Below, piece by piece: positions 8,550 through 16,196 of a DNA stretch of 55,766 bases (positions are counted from its first letter, which is position 1; the number at the start of each line of letters is the position of its first letter). The stretch spans positions 1-55,766 of the forward strand of contig JAQBXK010000011.1 in NCBI GenBank assembly GCA_027625145.1. Direction: 5' to 3'. The notes beneath the pieces were generated by a model. It did no database searches. It worked only from the letters and a program-made list of their open reading frames with translations, and was not told the origin of the DNA. A program made the translations under genes and the position numbers. The stretch comes from Pseudomonadota bacterium (GTDB lineage Bacteria; Pseudomonadota; Alphaproteobacteria; Puniceispirillales; Marisalimonadaceae).

Positions 8550-9014
8550 ATGAAATATAAAAATATTTTATTTATAAGTCACTCTCCATCTCTAAACACT
8601 ATTAAATTATCAAATCATATTTGTATGAAAGCAAAGCGCTTAAATCCTAATATAAGCTTGATTTGTTTGAATCCTTTTGAAACTAATGTAAACTCTTTTA
8701 ATTCAATAGATGGTGTAATCATAAGTACTACTGAAAACTTTGGATATATGGCAGGAGCTACCAAAGATTTTTTTGATAGATGTTATGAAGATTTAAGAGA
8801 AATAACTGCAGGGTTGCCTGTTTTTTACTATGTTCGTGCTGGTTTAGACGGGCAAGGAAGTCAAATTGCGATTAATAAAATTCTAAAAGGTTTAAAATGG
8901 AAGCAAGTCTTACCACCTTTAATTTTAAAAGGTAAATGGCAAAACAATTTTATTCAAAAGGTTGAAGATCAATCACTTGCTTTTGTAAATGGCATTGAAA
9001 TGGGAATTTATTAA
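8550..9014 (+). CDS. Flavodoxin-like protein / NAD(P)H-dependent reductase
   Basis: A 154-aa protein with a flavodoxin fold. It starts ILFISHSPSLNTIKLSNHI (an FMN phosphate loop) and contains the second flavin loop ISTTENFGYMAGATKDFFDRC near residues 58-78, typical of NAD(P)H-dependent FMN/quinone reductases. It probably reduces a quinone or flavin, or serves as an electron carrier. It lies 28 bases after the FrnE-like gene. Its stop overlaps the convergent dehydrogenase by four bases. Confidence 0.75.
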   Translation: MKYKNILFISHSPSLNTIKLSNHICMKAKRLNPNISLICLNPFETNVNSFNSIDGVIISTTENFGYMAGATKDFFDRCYEDLREITAGLPVFYYVRAGLDGQGSQIAINKILKGLKWKQVLPPLILKGKWQNNFIQKVEDQSLAFVNGIEMGIY

Positions 9015-9859
9015 TTATCTCTTGGATATTTAGGTAAGTTTGCCAATCCATCCAATAGTGCTTTTTGAAAATTATCCATTGCTTCATTGAAGTCACTTTT
9101 TGTATTTTTTAAGCCATCTAAATAGCTATTTACATCTTTTTCTAAAATACCAATTGTGTTTTCTTTACTATAACTTTCTTTAGACCAGTCTATCGAGTTT
9201 ATGTTCTCACTAAACCAAGTTTTTCCAGATGAACAATTAAGTATGTCTAATAATTGTTCTGTTCTGATACCTAGGTTTTTGGCTTCTGATAGAACATGTC
9301 TAACAGCAACAACTGAAGATGCTGCTACAAAGTTGTTTAATACTTTTACAGACATTCCTGAGCCAAAATCACCTATATGATGTATAGTTTTTCCTAAAAT
9401 TTTTAATAAAGGTAAAATAGTTTTAAATTGATTATTTTTAGATCCAACCATAAAGGTTAATGATGCATCCTTTGCTCTCATTGGAGCCCCAGACATTGGG
9501 GCTTCAATAATAGAAATGTTTTCAGGAACTTTTTTTAAAAAATCCTTTAAAAAAGCAGGTGATAAAGTGGAACAAATTATAAGTATTTTATGATTTTTTA
9601 TATTAAAAAGTCCATCAACACCTTCGCATAAATCTAAAGTTTGTTTAATATCTCTTACTACACTTAAAATTACGTCATTATTATCGAAGAAAACTTTTTT
9701 AGAAGGAATAAAGTTTTCTTTTAGGTTTAAAAAATATTTTTGGGGTCTAATGTCATAACCTTCAGCTTTTATATTTTTGTTTAAAAGAACTTCTAGCATT
9801 GGCAATCCCATATTTCCACATCCTGCGATTCCAATATTTAATTTTAGTATATGGTTCAT
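9011..9859 (-). CDS. Beta-hydroxyacid dehydrogenase (3-hydroxyisobutyrate/tartronate-semialdehyde reductase family)
   Basis: A 282-aa NAD(P)-dependent beta-hydroxyacid dehydrogenase. The Rossmann motif GIAGCGNMG is at residues 10-18, the substrate-binding segment EAPMSGAPMRA at about 119-129, and the catalytic Lys172 in GSGMSVKVLNNF. The family includes 3-hydroxyisobutyrate dehydrogenase, tartronate semialdehyde reductase and GLYR-type succinic semialdehyde reductases, and the substrate cannot be chosen from sequence alone. It is divergent from the MaoC-like gene at 9935, sharing a 75-base upstream region that contains a perfect AT palindrome. Confidence 0.85.
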   Translation of the reverse strand: MNHILKLNIGIAGCGNMGLPMLEVLLNKNIKAEGYDIRPQKYFLNLKENFIPSKKVFFDNNDVILSVVRDIKQTLDLCEGVDGLFNIKNHKILIICSTLSPAFLKDFLKKVPENISIIEAPMSGAPMRAKDASLTFMVGSKNNQFKTILPLLKILGKTIHHIGDFGSGMSVKVLNNFVAASSVVAVRHVLSEAKNLGIRTEQLLDILNCSSGKTWFSENINSIDWSKESYSKENTIGILEKDVNSYLDGLKNTKSDFNEAMDNFQKALLDGLANLPKYPRDN

Positions 9860-9902
9860 TTTAAATGCCTTCTTTAATATTTAGAGTACTTGTTTTAAAT
9901 TA

Positions 9903-9926
9903 TTTTATTTAATATATTAAATAAAA
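9903..9926. repeat. Perfect 24-bp palindrome between divergent genes
   Basis: A perfect inverted repeat centred at 9914.5, made only of A and T, between the divergent start codons at 9859 (-) and 9935 (+). Its position is that of an operator or shared promoter. Because it is pure A/T, chance is more likely than for a mixed sequence. Confidence 0.4.
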
Positions 9927-9934
9927 CTTTTTTT

Positions 9935-10804
9935 ATGGACTTGCAAATGAATGAAGAAAATATAAACGTAGATGATCTTAAAAAATGGATTGGAAATAGT
10001 GAAATTGTTACAGATGAAGTTTCACAAGGTCTAGAGAAAAAATTTAGAGCTACTTTAAATATAGATCCTGGGGAACCGGTTTTTGGAGAAGAGGCTTCAT
10101 CTGGTATTCATTGGGCGCTAGCTCCTGCAGTTGTTAAATCGTCACTTCTAGGAAAAGATTCTCATCCTACAAAAGGTGGCTTTTTGCCTCCTGTATCTTT
10201 GCCTAGAAGAATGTGGGCAGGTTGTGAAACCGAATTCTTTTCTCCATTATTTATTGGAGATATAGTGACAAAAAAATCTTCCGTTTTTGATATTAACCTT
10301 AAAAAAGGCAAATCAGGTTTATTATGTTTTGTTAAGGCTAAATACGAGTTTTTTGTAAATGATAAGCTGGTTATTAAAGAATTTCACGACATCGTTTATA
10401 GAGATTTTATAAAACAACAAAAAAATCAAATTTTAAAAAATGAATTGCCTACATTTAAATCTGATTATGAAGAAAAAATATATACTCACCCAACAATGTT
10501 ATTTAGATACTCTGCAATAACTTTTAATGGCCATAGAATCCATTACGATTATCCGTATTCTGTTAATGAAGAAGGTTATAAAGATCTTGTTTTTCATGGC
10601 CCGTTACAGGCAACTTTGCTTTTAAGGGCTGCTGAAAAGTTTAAAAAAACCAAGGTTAAAAAATTTATTCATAAAGGTATCGCTCCAGTATTTGCTAATG
10701 ATAATTTGTTTATTAATATTGAAGATAAAGATAATAATGAAGTTAATTGTTTTACAAGTACTTTAGATGCAGGTTTAACAATGAAAGCTGAAGCTTTTTT
10801 TTAA
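9935..10804 (+). CDS. HTD2/MaoC-type hydratase, itaconyl-CoA or mesaconyl-CoA hydratase-like
   Basis: A 289-aa double hot-dog protein: an N-terminal FAS1-like dehydratase half (about 10-155) and a C-terminal MaoC-like half whose motif FRYSAITFNGHRIHYDYPY (190-208) carries the hydratase Asn/His/Asp pattern. This architecture is shared by mesaconyl-C4-CoA hydratases of the 3-hydroxypropionate bicycle and itaconyl-CoA hydratases of itaconate degraders. It converges on a CoA-transferase that resembles the itaconate CoA-transferase group, which supports a role in C5-dicarboxylate metabolism. No citramalyl-CoA lyase gene is in the window. ATG 9935 is used; ATG 9947 is also possible. Confidence 0.75.
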   Translation: MDLQMNEENINVDDLKKWIGNSEIVTDEVSQGLEKKFRATLNIDPGEPVFGEEASSGIHWALAPAVVKSSLLGKDSHPTKGGFLPPVSLPRRMWAGCETEFFSPLFIGDIVTKKSSVFDINLKKGKSGLLCFVKAKYEFFVNDKLVIKEFHDIVYRDFIKQQKNQILKNELPTFKSDYEEKIYTHPTMLFRYSAITFNGHRIHYDYPYSVNEEGYKDLVFHGPLQATLLLRAAEKFKKTKVKKFIHKGIAPVFANDNLFINIEDKDNNEVNCFTSTLDAGLTMKAEAFF

Positions 10805-10815
10805 AATTTATATAA

Positions 10816-11964
10816 TTACTTAAACTCTTTTCTTATTTCTTCTCCATTTTCATTAATTTTTGGAACAGAACCTCCTTCTGGAAGTTTTCCATCATGTTGA
10901 GCGCCGGAAGCTAATAATTTAATTGTTCCATTTGGAGTCTGAACATTCATATATAAATTTTGTGGATGATTTGATAATTGCTCCATATCAGAAATTCTTC
11001 CATATGCTATTCCTCCATCATCACATTTTTTTATAACCTCATCCCTAGTTAATTTTATAAAGCACTGGTTTATATGGTTTTCTAGAGATTCTCTATTTAT
11101 GACTCTTTTACTATTATCGCTAAATTTATTATCATTTTTTAAATTAGGAATATTTAAAACAATATCACATAAATTTGCCCATTCTCTTTCATTTTGAATT
11201 CCAATAAGAATTTCTCTGCCATCTGAACACATAAAAGATGCATATGGTGCAATGGTTGGATGCCTAATTCCGCATCTTTCAGGCACTTTGTTTCCATATT
11301 TATATTGAAGAAATGGTACATTCATCCAATCAGCAAGGGCTGAATATAATGAAACAGAAATATGTCGACCTTTGCCAGTTTTCATTCTGCCAATAAGGGC
11401 TAATTGGACTGCTTGAAGCGCTGTCATGCCAGCTGAAATGTCACATACAGAAACTCCAACTCTAGCGCGACCACTCTCATTTTCATTAGCAGGAACTCCA
11501 GTTAGGTCAGTTAATCCAGCTTCAGCTTGAATTAACATATCATATGCTTTTTGTTTCATATATGGGCCACTTTCTCCAAAGCCTGTAATAGAGCACGTAA
11601 TAAGAGATGGATATTGTTGTCTAAGATCTGACAAATTTAAGCCAAGTCTATCAAACGCTCCTGGAGCTAAATTTTGAATTAATATATCAGCTTTTTTTAT
11701 TATATTTTTTAAAACGCTAATATCTTCAGTAGATTTTAAATCTAAGGCTATAGATTCTTTTCCTCTGTTAAGCCATACAAAGTAAGCGCTATTTCCATTC
11801 ACTAAATTGTCATAATTTCTAGCAAAATCGCCTTCTTGTCTTTCTACTTTTATAACTCTTGCGCCTGCATCAGCTAATCGACTTGACAAATATGGAGCAG
11901 CAACAGCTTGTTCTATTGAAACAACTAACAAGCCTGAAAGATCTTTTGGAGCAAAATCAACCAT
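10816..11964 (-). CDS. CaiB/BaiF family III CoA-transferase, itaconate/mesaconate-type candidate
   Basis: A 382-aa family III CoA-transferase. It has the N-terminal SIEQAVAAPYLSSRLADAGA signature (16-35), a GDFARNYD segment (46-52) and the catalytic Asp142 in AYDMLIQAEAG. As I recall the family, the VAAPYxSSRLADAGARVIKxER and GDFAR...YFVWLNRGKES segments are characteristic of the branch that holds itaconate CoA-transferase (Ict). Pairing with the Ich-like hydratase 11 bases away, convergent, fits activation of itaconate or mesaconate to the CoA ester. That substrate is an inference; mesaconyl, citramalyl or succinyl transfer are alternatives. Confidence 0.85.
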   Translation of the reverse strand: MVDFAPKDLSGLLVVSIEQAVAAPYLSSRLADAGARVIKVERQEGDFARNYDNLVNGNSAYFVWLNRGKESIALDLKSTEDISVLKNIIKKADILIQNLAPGAFDRLGLNLSDLRQQYPSLITCSITGFGESGPYMKQKAYDMLIQAEAGLTDLTGVPANENESGRARVGVSVCDISAGMTALQAVQLALIGRMKTGKGRHISVSLYSALADWMNVPFLQYKYGNKVPERCGIRHPTIAPYASFMCSDGREILIGIQNEREWANLCDIVLNIPNLKNDNKFSDNSKRVINRESLENHINQCFIKLTRDEVIKKCDDGGIAYGRISDMEQLSNHPQNLYMNVQTPNGTIKLLASGAQHDGKLPEGGSVPKINENGEEIRKEFK

Positions 11965-12100
11965 TATTTATTCCTTCAAATTAAGTTTTTATAAACATGA
12001 AACTTTCTATATAAAATAATAGTATTTTTTAATTATTAATAGCTTTAATTATATGAATTAATATATTCATTATATTAATTATTTTTGTTTTTTTGCCAAA

Positions 12101-12105
12101 AGGAG
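12101..12105 (+). promoter_or_regulatory. Shine-Dalgarno site supporting the GTG start of gor
   Basis: AGGAG lies five bases ahead of a GTG at 12111, so translation most likely begins there rather than at the in-frame TTG at 12093, which has only T-rich sequence upstream. Confidence 0.7.
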
Positions 12106-12110
12106 AAGAA

Positions 12111-13469
12111 GTGTCTGATTATGATTATGATCTAATAGTTATCGGTGCTGGATCAGGTGGGACAAGAACCGCTAGAATTTCGGCCTCTTATGGAGCAAAA
12201 ACATTAGTTGTAGAAGGTGATAGGGCTGGTGGAACATGTGTATTAAGAGGATGCGTTCCTAAAAAGCTTTTAGTTTATGCTTCACAATTTTCTGAACAAG
12301 TTTCAGATGCTGAAGGATTTTGTTGGCAGGTTGATGGTTTTAAAAGTAATTGGAATAAGTTAATAAAAAAGAAAAACATTGAGTTAGATAGATTGCATGA
12401 AATTTATGTAAACTTAATTAAAAACTCTGGGTGTGATTTAATTTCAGGTTGGGGAAAAATTGAAGGCCCAAATCTTGTTTCTATAACGCAAGAAAATAAT
12501 CAAATAGTTCAATATTCTACAAAAAAAATAATGATAGCTGTTGGAGGAGAACCCTTTTTTCCTAATTTTAAAGGTAATGAATTTATGATTAATTCAGACA
12601 AGGCTTTGGATCTAGAAGAATTGCCAAAATCAATTATAATATATGGATCTGGTTATATTGCAGTTGAGTTTGCAGGAATATTTAATGGTTTTGGTGTAGA
12701 TACTCATTTAGTTTTTCGTTCTGATAAAACTTTAAAAGGTTTTGATGAAGATATTAGAGATCATTTAATGTTATCTATGGAACAAAAAGGTATTACTATC
12801 CATAATAACGTCACAATATCAAAAATTAATAAAGATTTTAATGATTACATAATAGAATTATCAGATGGCAATAAATTAAATGCTGATTTAGTTATGGGAG
12901 CAACTGGGCGTATTCCAAAAGTTTCAAAATTAGGTTTAGAAAAACATTTAATCAAACTTGGTCTAAGAGGTGAAATTTTAGTTAATGATTATAATCAAAC
13001 TAATATTGACTCAATATATGCTATTGGTGACGTTACTGATAAAATTACGTTAACACCAATCGCTATAGCTGAGGGCCATGCATTTGCTGACAGAGAATTT
13101 GGAAATAAAGAAAGATTTATCTCATACGAAAATGTACCTAGTGCAGTTTTTAGTCAACCATCTATAGCTGTAGTAGGTTTGTCAGAAAAAGAAGCTGTTG
13201 AAAGAGGTTTTAAAGTAAAGCAATATAAAAGTGAATTTAGGGCTTTAAAAAATACAGTTTCAGGAAATTTAGAGAGAACGTTAATGAAATTAGTTGTTGA
13301 TGAAAAATCTCAAAAAGTTATTGGAGCTCATATGATAGGTCCCGATTCTGCTGAAATAATTCAAGGAATTGCTATAGCGATAAAAGCTGGCGCTCTTAAG
13401 TCAGACTTTGACGCGACTATAGGCATTCATCCATCTGCAGCTGAAGAGTTTGTTACTATGAGGTCTTAA
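12111..13469 (+). CDS. gor: Glutathione-disulfide reductase
   Basis: Class I pyridine nucleotide-disulfide oxidoreductase of 452 aa that keeps glutathione reduced with NADPH. The FAD motif GAGSGG is at 12-17, the redox disulfide in GGTCVLRGCVPKK (Cys43 and Cys48), the NAD(P) motif GSGYIAVEFAG in the middle, and FRSDKTLKGFDED provides the basic NADPH-phosphate site. The dimer-interface His440 and Glu445 lie in HPSAAEE. The CVLRGCVPKK spacing separates it from lipoamide dehydrogenase (CLNxGC). The start is GTG 12111, set by AGGAG. It fits with the GST-like protein and monothiol glutaredoxin elsewhere in the window. Confidence 0.9.
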   Translation: MSDYDYDLIVIGAGSGGTRTARISASYGAKTLVVEGDRAGGTCVLRGCVPKKLLVYASQFSEQVSDAEGFCWQVDGFKSNWNKLIKKKNIELDRLHEIYVNLIKNSGCDLISGWGKIEGPNLVSITQENNQIVQYSTKKIMIAVGGEPFFPNFKGNEFMINSDKALDLEELPKSIIIYGSGYIAVEFAGIFNGFGVDTHLVFRSDKTLKGFDEDIRDHLMLSMEQKGITIHNNVTISKINKDFNDYIIELSDGNKLNADLVMGATGRIPKVSKLGLEKHLIKLGLRGEILVNDYNQTNIDSIYAIGDVTDKITLTPIAIAEGHAFADREFGNKERFISYENVPSAVFSQPSIAVVGLSEKEAVERGFKVKQYKSEFRALKNTVSGNLERTLMKLVVDEKSQKVIGAHMIGPDSAEIIQGIAIAIKAGALKSDFDATIGIHPSAAEEFVTMRS

Positions 13470-13583
13470 AATCAATTTATTAACACAATATTTGTAGATT
13501 AGATCATTTTCTGCTATTTGAGAATAATATAGAAATAAAAAATAGCTTGTTAATTAATATTTAATTGTGAAGAAGGTAGTATC

Positions 13584-14969
13584 ATGGTCGATTGGTCAGT
13601 AAATTCATGGAGAAATTTTCCTATTAGACAAGTTCCTGAATACAGCGACAAAGATAATGTTGTCACTGTTGAGAAAGAACTTTCTTTAAGACCACCTTTA
13701 GTTTTTGCCGAAGAAGCTAGAAGACTTAGAAAAAGGATGGCAGATGTTGCTGAAGGAAAAGCTTTCTTGTTGCAGGGTGGTGATTGTGCTGAGTCTTTTG
13801 CCGAGCATAATGCAAATAATATAAGAGATAGTTTTAGAGTGCTTTTACAAATGGCAGTTGTTCTTACTTTTGGATCAGCTTTACCTGTAGTTAAAATTGG
13901 AAGGCTTGCTGGTCAATATTCAAAGCCAAGATCTTCACCTTTTGAAATAATTGGAGACATAGAGCTTCCTAGTTATAGAGGAGATATGGTTAATGATATG
14001 GAATTTAACAAAGAAGCTAGAGAACCAAACCCAGAGCGTTTAATTAAAGTATATGACAAATCTGCATCTACACTTAATCTATTAAGAGCATTTGCAAGTG
14101 GAGGAATGGCAGACTTAACTAAATTACATGAATGGAATTTAGAGTTTGTGAGGGGAACCAAAGAAGCGGAAAAATATAAAAATCTTGCTGCTCAAATCAC
14201 TTCATCTTTAGAATTTATGAATGCTTGCGGTATGACCCCAGAAAACACTCCTCAACTTAGAGAAACAGAGTTCTATACATCTCATGAAGGCTTGCTTCTT
14301 AACTATGAAGAAGCTCTTACTAGAAAAGATACTATTACTGAGGAAAAAGGATGGTTTGCTACTTCAGCACATATGCTTTGGATAGGTGATAGAACTAGAG
14401 CTATTGACGAGGCTCATATAGAATATATGAGAGGTATTGCAAATCCAATTGGTCTTAAATGTGGTCCTTCTACAGATCCAGACGATCTTCTTAGGTTAAT
14501 TGAAAAGTTAAATCCTTTAAATCAAGCTGGCAGACTTACATTAATTGCAAGAATGGGTGTAAATGATATACATAAAAAACTTAAACCATTGGTTTCTGCT
14601 GTTAAAAAATCAGGGTTAATTGTTGGTTGGTGTTGTGATCCTATGCATGGGAATACAGTTAAAGCTTCTAGTGGCTTTAAGACTAGAAAAATGGATGATA
14701 TAATGACTGAAGTTAAAGGATTTTTTGATGTGCATGGTGAAATGAATACTGTTCCAGGTGGCGTTCATTTCGAGATGACTGGTCAGAATGTTACAGAATG
14801 TGTAGGTGGAGTTTACGCTGTTAGTGAATCTAATCTAGGTGATAGATATCATACTCATTGTGATCCAAGATTAAATGCAACTCAATCTTTAGAATTAGCT
14901 TTTTTATTAGCTGACCTTCTTGCTGAAACTCGTGGCAAAGTTGGAAAACCATTTTCTGCAATTTCTTGA
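13584..14969 (+). CDS. 3-deoxy-7-phosphoheptulonate synthase, class II
   Basis: Plant/actinobacterial-type (class II, AroA-II) DAHP synthase that condenses phosphoenolpyruvate and erythrose 4-phosphate, the first step of the shikimate pathway. At 461 aa it is full length. Signature blocks are FLLQGGDCAESFAEH (metal/PEP site), KIGRLAGQYSKPRSS and GLKCGPSTDPDDLL, and near the C-terminus GGVHFEMTGQNVTECVGG with the late DPRLNATQSLELAF. An AAGG ribosome-binding site precedes ATG 13584. The nicotinate phosphoribosyltransferase-like gene follows after 14 bases, so they are very likely co-transcribed. Confidence 0.95.
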   Translation: MVDWSVNSWRNFPIRQVPEYSDKDNVVTVEKELSLRPPLVFAEEARRLRKRMADVAEGKAFLLQGGDCAESFAEHNANNIRDSFRVLLQMAVVLTFGSALPVVKIGRLAGQYSKPRSSPFEIIGDIELPSYRGDMVNDMEFNKEAREPNPERLIKVYDKSASTLNLLRAFASGGMADLTKLHEWNLEFVRGTKEAEKYKNLAAQITSSLEFMNACGMTPENTPQLRETEFYTSHEGLLLNYEEALTRKDTITEEKGWFATSAHMLWIGDRTRAIDEAHIEYMRGIANPIGLKCGPSTDPDDLLRLIEKLNPLNQAGRLTLIARMGVNDIHKKLKPLVSAVKKSGLIVGWCCDPMHGNTVKASSGFKTRKMDDIMTEVKGFFDVHGEMNTVPGGVHFEMTGQNVTECVGGVYAVSESNLGDRYHTHCDPRLNATQSLELAFLLADLLAETRGKVGKPFSAIS

Positions 14970-14983
14970 AGAAAGTTTAAATT

Positions 14984-16165
14984 GTGACTAAATCTAAAAA
15001 AGAACCTAATATTAATTTAGATAAAACAGATGATTGGCCATTTGATTTAAGGCCTAGTCCTAATCAATTGCCTTCAGTAACAGATACTTATTTTTTAAGA
15101 ACTCGTGATATAGTGTCATCATTTGGAGATACTGAAGTAACTTATGCTATTTTTATGAGAAGACCTGTTATATCTGCTTTAAACCCTGCTTTGGAATGGC
15201 TTCAAGCCATTGTTAAAAAAAGAAACAGTAGCGTTAACGTTAACCGTTGTTTTAATGAAGGCGAGGATGTAGGTGCAGGAGAGCCAATGGTATACCTATC
15301 TGGTTCATTTTTAACATTAGTAGACCTTGAAACAGCCTTGCTTCAAAAAATTGGAGCTACATGTGTTGCTGCTTATAATGCAAAATCAATGGTAGAAAGT
15401 CTAAGAAATACATCTTTTCTAGCAATGGACGCAAGGCATTGTGCAGGAACAGACATGGCTGATTTAATGGCTTATGGTGCTTCTGTAGGTTCTAAAAGGG
15501 TAAAATCTGAAGGAGATGCAATTGGATTTATAGGTTGTGCAACTGATAGGACTGCTCATATGTTTGAAATTACCAGCGGTTTGGGGACTATGCCTCATGC
15601 ATTAGTGGGTTACGCAGGATCAACTTTAAAGGCTGCCCAAATGTTTAATTCTACATGGCCAAATCATCCTTTAACAGTTTTAATTGATTACTTTGGTAAA
15701 GAAATAACTGATGGTTTAATGGTGTGCAGAGCATTTAAAAATTTAGCTAAAGAAGGAACTTTGTCACTTAGGTTAGATACGCATGGTGGCAGATATATAG
15801 AAGGTTTAGACGTGGCAGGATCATATGCAGTGCTTGAAAGAAATGTTCCTGAAGCTATTAGAGGTTATAGAACTGAACAGGAATTAAGATACTTGATTGG
15901 TACAGGTGTTTCTGCGGCAGCTGTATGGCATTTAAGAGAAATGCTTGATAGTTCAGGGTTTGAAAATGTTAAAATTGTAGCATCTAGTAGCTTTGGTCCT
16001 GAAAAATGTAAAGTTTTTTCATTAGCTAATGTTCCAGTAGATGTGATCGGAACTGGGTCATATTTGCCAAGTAGGTGGTCAGAAACTTATGCTACTGCAG
16101 ACATCATTTCATATGGTGGGAAATCACAAGTTAAGCTTGGAAGAGAATTTCTACTTAGGCGTTAA
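14984..16165 (+). CDS. Nicotinate phosphoribosyltransferase family protein
   Basis: A 393-aa protein of the nicotinate/quinolinate phosphoribosyltransferase fold. Recognisable parts are an N-terminal TDTYFLRTRDIV segment, AMDARHCAGTDMADLMAYGASVG in the middle, LVGYAGSTLKAAQMF, and the phosphate-binding VDVIGTGSYLP near the C-terminus. It probably makes nicotinate mononucleotide from nicotinate and PRPP. The 31-base gap to nadE, the last NAD step, strongly supports that role. It is divergent from E. coli PncB and could be a variant with another base as substrate. The start is GTG 14984. Confidence 0.75.
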   Translation: MTKSKKEPNINLDKTDDWPFDLRPSPNQLPSVTDTYFLRTRDIVSSFGDTEVTYAIFMRRPVISALNPALEWLQAIVKKRNSSVNVNRCFNEGEDVGAGEPMVYLSGSFLTLVDLETALLQKIGATCVAAYNAKSMVESLRNTSFLAMDARHCAGTDMADLMAYGASVGSKRVKSEGDAIGFIGCATDRTAHMFEITSGLGTMPHALVGYAGSTLKAAQMFNSTWPNHPLTVLIDYFGKEITDGLMVCRAFKNLAKEGTLSLRLDTHGGRYIEGLDVAGSYAVLERNVPEAIRGYRTEQELRYLIGTGVSAAAVWHLREMLDSSGFENVKIVASSSFGPEKCKVFSLANVPVDVIGTGSYLPSRWSETYATADIISYGGKSQVKLGREFLLRR

Positions 16166-16196
16166 AAAATATTATTATTATAGGTTAAGTTATAAA

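Noticed and set aside
12043-12085. ATGAAT/ATTCAT inverted repeat upstream of gor
   Set aside because: Arms of only six bases in AT-rich sequence are expected by chance.
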